Of a stretch of DNA of 5,054 nt, positions 1-5,054 are shown one piece after another. Under the pieces are notes generated by a model. The model was not told where the DNA came from and did not search any database. It was given only the letters and a program-made list of their open reading frames with translations. The DNA lies in contig CALGLY010000857.1 of NCBI GenBank assembly GCA_937959095.1, positions 1-5,054 of the forward strand. The letters are read 5' to 3'. Both the position numbers and the translations under genes were made by a program. The DNA is from an uncultured Saprospiraceae bacterium. GTDB lineage: Bacteria; Bacteroidota; Bacteroidia; Chitinophagales; Saprospiraceae. Position 1 is the stretch's first letter. Every line of letters begins with the position of its first letter.

Positions 1-1811
1 GCACAAGACAAATTACCCGATTAGAGGCTAACTATAAATTTGAGGAAGAAAAGCGAGCTTTAGTTTATCAAAATGACCAGGCACTAGCAGAACAAGTCAG
101 GAAACGACGGAGCTGGCAATGGGCAACCGCCCTAGGATTTAGTCTTATCTCACTCGTTTTTTTCTTCGTGTATCGTTTTCAAAAATGGAATCGAAAAAAT
201 GCAATGGAGCAAGCCCAACTTAAAGCCGACATACAATATCAGAAATTCCAATTGGAACAACAAGAACGCTTACGCCTAGAAGAAGTGGATGCCTTCAAAT
301 CACGCTTTTTTACCAATATTTCCCATGAATTCCGAACGCCTTTGACCATCATTTCTGGCATGATAGATCAAGTAAAGACCAAGCCTGATCAATGGTTAGA
401 AAAAGGTTCAGGCATGATTAAACAAAATACCCTTAATCTACTGGAACTAGTCAATCAGATTTTAGATTTACAAAAACTCGAAAATAAGGAACTCAGTCTA
501 AAATTAGTGCAAGCAGACATCATTCCTTATGTCCGTTATATCAGCGCGCCTTATCAATCTCATGCAGAAAATAAAAACATCAGCTTTCACTTTAGCACGA
601 AAATAGATAGATTAATTATGGATTATGACTCAGAAAAAATACTTCGAGTTATTTCCAATCTCTTATCCAATGCCATCAAATTTACGCCACAACACGGTCA
701 ACTTTATTTATCACTTCGTCAGAATGGGGACGACTTCATTATTCAAATCAAAGATACAGGCATTGGTATTGATGAACATCAATTGCCGTTTATATTCGAC
801 CGATTTTATCAAATTGAATATCCTAATGCTTCCAATCCACAGGGAAGCGGTATTGGTTTAGCACTAGTTAAAGAATTGGTAGAATTAATGCGGGGCAACA
901 TAGAAGTTAGCAGTAAAGTAGGACAGGGAACTACTTTTTCTATTAGCTTGCCAATTACCCAAACTGCCCCTTTTAACAATGAATTTCCGAGCCTAATTGC
1001 TTCTCATTCTGCCCTACTAAGACCAGATATACAAGAAGAAGAAATCACATTGCGACAAGCTACTAATCAGGAAATGCCGCGCTTGCTGATTGTAGAAGAC
1101 AATGCTGATATGCGCCAACTACTGATTGCTAGTTTGGAGGATCAATATCAACTACAAATTGCAAGGAATGGACAGGAAGGTATTGAACAAGCCATCGACC
1201 AAGTTCCAGATATTATCATTAGTGATGTGATGATGTCTGTCAAAGACGGTTATGAATTATGCGATACCCTTAAAAGAGACCTTCGCACGAGCCATATCCC
1301 TATTATTTTGCTGACCGCTAAGGCAGATATGGATTCTAGGCTAAGTGGTTTAGAAAAAGGAGCAGACGTATATCTAAGTAAGCCTTTTGAAGAAAGGGAG
1401 CTGCTGCTGCAATTGTCCAATCTGCTCAAAACACGTCGGCAATTGCAAGAACGCTACCGTCAAATAGATGTGGAAGCGCTGCCTGATAATATAGAAGATG
1501 AATTCCTACAAACCGTACAACAAAGCATTGAAGAGAATATAGATAATGTCGATTATGACACCGCGCAATTATGCAAATCAGTAAATTTAAGTCGAGCGCA
1601 ACTACACAAAAAACTTAAGGCTTTGACGGGTTTATCCACAGCCGTTTACATCCGAACAATTCGCCTGAAGAAAGCGAAACTACTTTTAATGAGCGGCAAC
1701 TTAAATGTCTCCGAAGTGGCTCATGCCGTAGGCTTTAAAACGCCCAAATATTTTTCGAGTGCTTATACAAAAGAGTTTGGAGTTGCCCCAAGTGCCGTAG
1801 CAGGGAAGTAA
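1..1811 (+). CDS. Hybrid sensor histidine kinase / response regulator with AraC-type DNA-binding output (5' partial)
   Basis: This is an inner-membrane one-protein two-component system: it should autophosphorylate on His, pass the phosphate to its own receiver, and bind DNA through its AraC domain. The frame is open from position 3 (602 visible codons). The GTG at 168 lies inside the membrane helix and is not a plausible start, so the true start is upstream. Visible residues, counted from position 3: charged coiled-coil stretch 1-37, resembling the tail after TPR sensor repeats in Bacteroidota kinases; membrane helix about 40-57; coiled coil 58-100; H-box SHEFRTPLT with phospho-His 108 (codon 324-326); N-box NLLSNAIKF with Asn 223; G1 DTGIGID from 251; F-box FDRFYQ; G2 GSGIGLALV from 281; receiver about 360-475 with acidic pair E365/D366, phospho-Asp 408, Thr 438 and Lys 460; AraC HTH about 498-600 with two helix-turn-helix units. 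All catalytic residues are present. The receiver loop reads DVMMSVKDG, not the usual DVMMPxMDG. The sensor input is not visible. It stops at TAA 1809-1811. Confidence 0.95.
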   Translation, partial: TRQITRLEANYKFEEEKRALVYQNDQALAEQVRKRRSWQWATALGFSLISLVFFFVYRFQKWNRKNAMEQAQLKADIQYQKFQLEQQERLRLEEVDAFKSRFFTNISHEFRTPLTIISGMIDQVKTKPDQWLEKGSGMIKQNTLNLLELVNQILDLQKLENKELSLKLVQADIIPYVRYISAPYQSHAENKNISFHFSTKIDRLIMDYDSEKILRVISNLLSNAIKFTPQHGQLYLSLRQNGDDFIIQIKDTGIGIDEHQLPFIFDRFYQIEYPNASNPQGSGIGLALVKELVELMRGNIEVSSKVGQGTTFSISLPITQTAPFNNEFPSLIASHSALLRPDIQEEEITLRQATNQEMPRLLIVEDNADMRQLLIASLEDQYQLQIARNGQEGIEQAIDQVPDIIISDVMMSVKDGYELCDTLKRDLRTSHIPIILLTAKADMDSRLSGLEKGADVYLSKPFEERELLLQLSNLLKTRRQLQERYRQIDVEALPDNIEDEFLQTVQQSIEENIDNVDYDTAQLCKSVNLSRAQLHKKLKALTGLSTAVYIRTIRLKKAKLLLMSGNLNVSEVAHAVGFKTPKYFSSAYTKEFGVAPSAVAGK

Positions 1812-1863
1812 TATTCCTCTCAAAAATCTTATAGCTAGAATCATCAATCTGTTTTCTTCCATA

Positions 1864-1908
1864 CTATTTTTCTTTCGCACACGATTCTTAAAATAGCAAG
1901 TCATTTTT
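1864..1908 (+). terminator. Weak inverted repeat downstream of the kinase gene, possible terminator
   Basis: A perfect 7-bp inverted repeat, CTATTTT at 1864-1870 and AAAATAG at 1890-1896, encloses a 19-base loop. A run of five T follows at 1904-1908. The position, about 55 bases after the kinase stop codon, suits a terminator. However, the stem is AT-rich, the loop is long and the T run is 7 bases from the stem, so the structure would be weak. It could equally be chance in AT-rich DNA. Confidence 0.2.
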
Positions 1909-1947
1909 CTCTCCTTACAGGTAAAAACAGGCAAATCCACCCAAATA

Positions 1948-1983
1948 AGACAATAAGAGGAACATTTGAGACAATAAGAGGAA
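1948..1983 (+). promoter_or_regulatory. Tandem 15-bp direct repeats at 21-bp period, candidate AraC-type operator
   Basis: The sequence AGACAATAAGAGGAA occurs twice without mismatch, at 1948-1962 and 1969-1983, separated by CATTTG. The 21-bp start-to-start distance is two helical turns, so both copies face the same side of the helix. Direct half-sites at about 21 bp are the known geometry of araI1-araI2 bound by E. coli AraC. The gene directly upstream encodes an AraC-type regulator and the one downstream (ATG at 2095) an exported protein, so the pair may be the kinase's operator. The second copy ends 111 bases before that ATG, leaving room for a promoter. No clear TTTG / TAnnTTTG promoter is seen between them, although a TTTG lies at 2008-2011. 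The repeat is seen directly; the operator role is inferred. Confidence 0.55.
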
Positions 1984-2094
1984 TGCCTCAACCTAATTCC
2001 ACTCACCTTTGTAATAGCACATTTAAGTAAAAACTCTTCCCAGCAAATAGACATCCATTTTTCACGCATTTCTTTTCACTTAAAAAAACGCATT

Positions 2095-2169
2095 ATGAAA
2101 AACACACGTTTCTTTCAATTTCTCTACCTCATTAGCCTATTGCTCTTTATTAATATAACAAGCCATGCA
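2095..2169 (+). other. Signal peptide of the large surface protein
   Basis: Residues 1-25 have a basic start (MKNTR), a hydrophobic core rich in Leu, Ile and Phe (residues 6-20), and a polar end reading ITSHA followed by Gln 26. The S-H-A triplet with Ala at -1 fits signal peptidase I cleavage after residue 25. There is no lipobox cysteine, so the mature protein is not an obvious lipoprotein. This directs Sec export and supports ATG 2095 as the start. Confidence 0.85.
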
Positions 2170-5054
2170 CAACCTGAGTTGCTTGACAATGGAAATCTCA
2201 ATGACATTGGTCTTGATGGTATCTTAGATGTATGGGATGGAGCATATCAAGAATATAAAATCCCAGCCAATCCCGAATTTGACTACGTCCGCTTCTATGT
2301 AAAAGGAGGAGATGGAGGCAATGTAATTAGTGGAAGCAGGACTGCAAAGGGAGGTGATGGCGCAATTATAGAATTTAATATCAAAATAGGGAATGGTGCA
2401 AATGAAATTCCTCCAGGGAAAATCTTACGTTTTGCAGTAGGAAAAAAAGGACAAGACCACTCCGTAAGCGGGACTAATAATGCTATTAGTGGTGGTGGCG
2501 GAGGAACAGGAATTATGTTCTTGGAAAATGGTACTTGGATCCCGTTAGCCATTGCTGGTGGCGGCGGTGGTGCTTATAGTAGTGGTTCGTTTGGATCAGC
2601 AGATGGTCAAGGTGGACGTTCTGGGGAAAATGGAGGAGATGGCAGCGGCTTTGGCGGACAGGAAGGAGGAGAGAATGGTTATACTCCCTCAGATATTTCG
2701 AATGGCGGCGGCAATGGTGGAGCTTGGTATAATGGTCATGATACAGGAGGCAGGGGTGGTGGCAGAGGTGAAGGAGGAATAAATTGTTGGGGTGGAACTG
2801 CAACCGCAGGTGGCAATGGCGGTTATGGTTGTGGTGGTGGCGGCGGTGCTGGTGCTACACCATCAGCCACACAGCTAGGACCAGGCGGCGGCGGCGGTTA
2901 TTCTGGCGGTGGTGGTGGTAATGACTTTTCCACACCCTCTTTTGGCGGTGGTGGTGGTAGTTATCTAGATAATACCTATCCGTATGATGAAATCATCACC
3001 GCAGGAGGAGCAAGTTCTTCTTCTACCTATGGCTATGTGTACTATCAATTCTTCTGTTCGGCACGTCTTACAGCAGCACCAACAATTACTCAATCTGCTT
3101 TTTGTGTTGGCACAGAAAACATTGAGTTTGCTGTAGAAAATCCTAAATGGTGGTGCGATGATATAAGTTATAAAAGAGTAGATAATAGTGAAACGAATAC
3201 GACAGGTGTTTTTGAGAATTTACAACTAGGTCAAAGCTACGATTTTGAACTCTTTTATGCAGGTGAAGTAGTAGATACCTATACCCATACTGTAGGCAGC
3301 GATACAGATATGGAAAATCCTGTTGTAGCTTGCGTAAATAATAATTTTGTTTTTGATTTAAATGATAATCTTAATCCGACGATAACACTTGATGATATTG
3401 ATTTAAGTGCTTCTGATAATTGTGAAATTGCTTCCACCACAATAGTAGGTTATGGCAATTCTCGTACTTTTAGTTGCGATGATTTGGGAAGTAACACACT
3501 TAACATTCGAGCAACAGACCATAGAGGGAATTCGGCGACTTGTTCCGTCAATGTAGAAATCATAGGCGGCTATCCCGACCTCCCTCCAGGTCTACCTATC
3601 CTGCTCAATCTAGACCTCTATTTAGATGCCAATGGCGAAGCCACTTTGAGCGATAGCGATTTGCTTTTTTCTGCTAATCTTTCTACTCTTTGCTACACCC
3701 GTGCAGAGGCAGAAGCCAACTATAGCATCCCTGCTGCTTATCAAAACCTTGATTGCGATGATATTGGGATACATACCTTCTTCTTGGAGGAAGCAGATAG
3801 CAATTTCCCCGACGCGGAACAGACTATTACTGTTATAGACCCTATTCCAATCACTGCTTCCGTGACGAATATAACAATCAATTTAGATGCAAGCGGTGTG
3901 GGAACTTTAAGCACGAATGACTTGATATTTACTGTCAATGACAACTGCTATACCGATGCCGAAATTATCGCCATATATAGTTTGCCTGCTGAATTCAGTA
4001 TGTTCGATTGTATGGACATTGGTACATTTCCCGTCACTCTGGATAGAAGTGATACCAATTTTCCAAGCGTCACCTTCCAAGTAACAGTGGAATCTTCTGC
4101 CCTTAGTTTTCCGCCTGTAAGTGCAGACTTCTGTGCCAATAGCAGCTTTGATTTGACCAGCTTAGAAGATGACATCACTACTGCAAGTGGAACATTTACT
4201 TACACCCAAGCTATTGAACGGCTTTATATTCCAAACTATAGTGATAATAATGTGAGCGTTGTAGATTTAAACACCAATAGCATTATTCAAACCATTGATG
4301 TGGGCAGTGGCCCGTGGGGCGTGGCAGTTCGTCCTGATGGAAAGAAAGTCTATATTGTCAATCGTGATAGTCATGATGTCAATGTTATAGATGTAACAAG
4401 TAATACCGTAGAAACAACGATTGCAGTAGATCAATTTCCGCTTGGAACTGCCTTCAATTCGGATGGCAGTCTACTTTATGTCACCAATATAGTAGGGAAT
4501 AATATAAGTGTGATTAATACCACTACCAATGCAGTAGTCAATACTATAAATCTGGGAAGTGTACCTTGGGGTATTGCGCTAAGTCCTGATGATTCCAAAA
4601 TCTATGTCGCTAGTGGTGCTGGACTCCTAGTCGTCAATGCTTCTACAGGAGCGACCATCACTACGATTCCGTTAGAAGTCAATCCTAAAGATGTTGCCAT
4701 TAGTGCAGATGGCACAAAAGTCTATGTCAGTTGTGAAAGAGGAATTAATCCCAATCACTTGAAAGGAGTACTACACATCATTGACATCAGTACCGATGTG
4801 CTTTTACAAACTCTCTATCTGGATCACAGAAGCCCTTATACCTTTGCCGTGCATCCTACAGGAGATGTCTATGCGGGACATGAGGGTTTTGGTGGTGGCA
4901 TCATCAGTAGCACCAGCCCTAGCAATGTCACCACCTACTATCCCATAGAAGCTGGTGTTTCAAATAATTTCAGAGGCATCGACTTAAATGAAGATGGTTC
5001 TAGGCTCTATTTTTCTGATTCTGCGGAGGACAAGGTCTTTATCTACAACATCCT
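2095..5054 (+). CDS. Large secreted multidomain surface protein: glycine-rich domain, HYR-like modules, YVTN beta-propeller (3' partial)
   Basis: The frame was read codon by codon from ATG 2095 to the right edge with no stop: 986 full codons plus two bases, with the gene continuing outside. The ATG is the first possible start after an in-frame TAA at 1975-1977; no ATG, GTG or TTG lies between. It follows an A-rich stretch without Shine-Dalgarno, usual for Bacteroidota, and is followed at once by a signal peptide. Residues in order: signal peptide 1-25; glycine-rich domain about 56-320; Ig-like segment about 325-400; three HYR-like beta modules about 408-490, 500-582 and 583-665; short Ig-like start about 670-704; YVTN-type propeller from about 709. 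It should be exported across the inner membrane and probably displayed on the surface or released; adhesion or matrix binding is inferred from the modules. No enzyme motif was recognised. A type IX secretion sorting domain, common at the end of such proteins, would lie beyond the window. It is probably regulated by the upstream kinase. The reading frame is certain; the function is not. Confidence 0.93.
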   Translation, partial: MKNTRFFQFLYLISLLLFINITSHAQPELLDNGNLNDIGLDGILDVWDGAYQEYKIPANPEFDYVRFYVKGGDGGNVISGSRTAKGGDGAIIEFNIKIGNGANEIPPGKILRFAVGKKGQDHSVSGTNNAISGGGGGTGIMFLENGTWIPLAIAGGGGGAYSSGSFGSADGQGGRSGENGGDGSGFGGQEGGENGYTPSDISNGGGNGGAWYNGHDTGGRGGGRGEGGINCWGGTATAGGNGGYGCGGGGGAGATPSATQLGPGGGGGYSGGGGGNDFSTPSFGGGGGSYLDNTYPYDEIITAGGASSSSTYGYVYYQFFCSARLTAAPTITQSAFCVGTENIEFAVENPKWWCDDISYKRVDNSETNTTGVFENLQLGQSYDFELFYAGEVVDTYTHTVGSDTDMENPVVACVNNNFVFDLNDNLNPTITLDDIDLSASDNCEIASTTIVGYGNSRTFSCDDLGSNTLNIRATDHRGNSATCSVNVEIIGGYPDLPPGLPILLNLDLYLDANGEATLSDSDLLFSANLSTLCYTRAEAEANYSIPAAYQNLDCDDIGIHTFFLEEADSNFPDAEQTITVIDPIPITASVTNITINLDASGVGTLSTNDLIFTVNDNCYTDAEIIAIYSLPAEFSMFDCMDIGTFPVTLDRSDTNFPSVTFQVTVESSALSFPPVSADFCANSSFDLTSLEDDITTASGTFTYTQAIERLYIPNYSDNNVSVVDLNTNSIIQTIDVGSGPWGVAVRPDGKKVYIVNRDSHDVNVIDVTSNTVETTIAVDQFPLGTAFNSDGSLLYVTNIVGNNISVINTTTNAVVNTINLGSVPWGIALSPDDSKIYVASGAGLLVVNASTGATITTIPLEVNPKDVAISADGTKVYVSCERGINPNHLKGVLHIIDISTDVLLQTLYLDHRSPYTFAVHPTGDVYAGHEGFGGGIISSTSPSNVTTYYPIEAGVSNNFRGIDLNEDGSRLYFSDSAEDKVFIYNI
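2260..3054 (+). other. Glycine-rich domain (ALK/LTK-like or bacterial glycine-rich family) in the surface protein
   Basis: Residues about 56-320. The segment opens with beta strands (EYKIP, then VRFYVKGGDGG), has an ILRFAVGKKGQ strand typical of the L-x-I-x-VG-x-x-G pattern of these domains, then a glycine field, and closes with the strand YGYVYYQFF at 312-320. Residues 123-302 contain 71 Gly in 180 positions. Six runs of exactly five Gly occur, at 133-137, 155-159, 247-251, 264-268, 271-275 and 284-288. LAIAGGGGGA, GGGGGYSGGGGG and FGGGGGSY resemble the glycine-rich domain of ALK/LTK receptors, where such runs pack as polyglycine II helices. Two Cys, 231 and 246, could pair. Gly codons vary (GGT, GGC, GGA) within and between runs, arguing against recent repeat expansion. 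Family assignment is from memory of the patterns. Confidence 0.75.
3316..4089 (+). repeat. Three tandem HYR-like beta modules, each with a cysteine pair
   Basis: Three divergent protein modules of about 83 residues lie at 3316-3564 (408-490), 3592-3840 (500-582) and 3841-4089 (583-665). Shared landmarks are a D-x-N/S-G strand followed by TL/ITL and D-hydrophobic, then a first Cys (443, 533, 618), then DCDDIG-like text with a second Cys (461, 554, 639), and a final alternating hydrophobic strand. The Cys spacing is 18, 21 and 21 residues, suggesting one disulfide per module. Modules two and three are closest, sharing CYTxAE, a Y-S-I/L-P-A motif, D-C-x-D-I-G and S/T-N-F-P. The first keeps the classic SDNC and DHRGNSATC text of HYR/Ig-like repeats in Bacteroidota surface proteins. 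Such modules usually act as stalks that hold a binding domain away from the cell. Confidence 0.7.
4219..5054 (+). repeat. YVTN-type beta-propeller repeats, six blades plus the start of a seventh
   Basis: Each unit of 40-49 residues follows the pattern L/V-Y-V-x-N, then N-x-V-x-V-I-D, then T-x-x-x-x-T-I-x-V-G, then P-x-G-V/I-A-x-x-P-D-G-x. Blades by residue: 709-750, 751-792, 793-834, 835-874, 875-923, 924-969, and a seventh from 970 (RLYFSDSAEDKVFIYN) cut by the window edge. Blades 1-3 are all 42 residues and most regular. Blade 4 is shorter, blade 5 has an insertion around GINPNHLKG, and blade 6 is degenerate (DVYAGHEGFGGG). Six blades plus the start of a seventh suit a closed seven-bladed propeller. 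This family, first seen in archaeal surface-layer proteins, usually has a binding or structural role rather than catalysis. Confidence 0.85.

Noticed and set aside
168..170. GTG as a possible start of the kinase gene
   Set aside because: The frame is open upstream to position 3, and this GTG falls at the end of the membrane helix. Starting here would cut off the helix and the upstream coiled coil. It is an internal Val codon.
625..861. Plus-strand 78-codon frame within the kinase gene
   Set aside because: It is an out-of-frame overlap with the HATPase domain, whose N, G1, F and G2 boxes are intact in the main frame.
1948..1983. The two direct repeats as the start of a CRISPR array or mobile-element end
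   Set aside because: There are only two copies, the 6-base gap is far too short for spacers, and no transposase, cas gene or terminal inverted repeat is nearby.
1983..2030. Fifteen-codon ORF starting ATG at 1983, just after the second direct repeat, with AGAGGA upstream
   Set aside because: The purine tract is only a base or two from the ATG, too close for a ribosome binding site, and Bacteroidota rarely rely on one. The peptide has no recognisable leader features.
1701..2069. Minus-strand open frame of 122 codons over the end of the kinase gene and the gap
   Set aside because: It overlaps the conserved AraC domain coding region on the other strand, has no recognisable domain and is rich in Cys, Arg and Lys, as expected for a chance frame.
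1984..2094. Search for a Bacteroidota promoter (TTTG, about 19 bases, TAnnTTTG)
   Set aside because: TTTG occurs at 2008-2011 but no TAnnTTTG-like box follows at an acceptable distance, so no promoter is called.
2295..2803. Minus-strand frames (2295-2552 and 2513-2803) and a plus-strand frame (2552-2782) in the glycine-coding region
   Set aside because: GGN repeats produce long stop-free shadow frames with Pro/His-rich or biased products. The true frame here runs from 2095 with a signal peptide and continuous domain structure.
3741..4178. Two minus-strand frames (3741-3944 and 3948-4178)
   Set aside because: They are antisense to the HYR-like modules of the surface protein, show no domain or start context, and are chance frames.

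Overview
The window looks like chromosomal DNA of a member of the Bacteroidota, plausibly a Saprospiria- or Flavobacteriia-like environmental bacterium. The evidence is an AT-rich base composition, a hybrid histidine kinase that carries its own AraC-type output domain, a start codon preceded by an A-rich stretch rather than a Shine-Dalgarno sequence, and a very long secreted protein built from adhesin-like beta modules. I cannot name the genus.

Layout. (1) Positions 1-1811, plus strand: the 3' part of a membrane-bound hybrid sensor kinase/response regulator. The frame is open from the first base, so the true start is upstream. The visible order is coiled-coil tail, membrane helix, HisKA, HATPase, receiver, AraC HTH. 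(2) Positions 1812-2094: a 283-base gap. Its standout feature is a perfect 15-bp direct repeat at a 21-bp period (1948-1962 and 1969-1983), a good candidate operator. A weak inverted repeat follows the kinase gene. I found no convincing match to the Bacteroidota TTTG / TAnnTTTG promoter. (3) Positions 2095-5054, plus strand: one uninterrupted reading frame of 986 full codons that runs off the right edge. It is easily missed because no stop codon lies in the window. It encodes a signal peptide, a large glycine-rich domain resembling the ALK/LTK-type or bacterial glycine-rich domain, an Ig-like linker, three HYR-like beta modules each with a cysteine pair, a short unfinished Ig-like segment, and a YVTN-type beta-propeller with six blades and the start of a seventh.

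How the genes may work together: the kinase is a complete signal-to-promoter device in one polypeptide, and the tandem repeats lie between it and the surface-protein gene. The simplest inference is that it controls the exported protein directly. The exported protein probably acts at the cell surface or outside the cell, in adhesion, gliding or matrix. A type IX secretion C-terminal domain would be expected beyond the right edge but cannot be seen. No tRNA, rRNA, CRISPR array, insertion sequence or phage feature was recognised.
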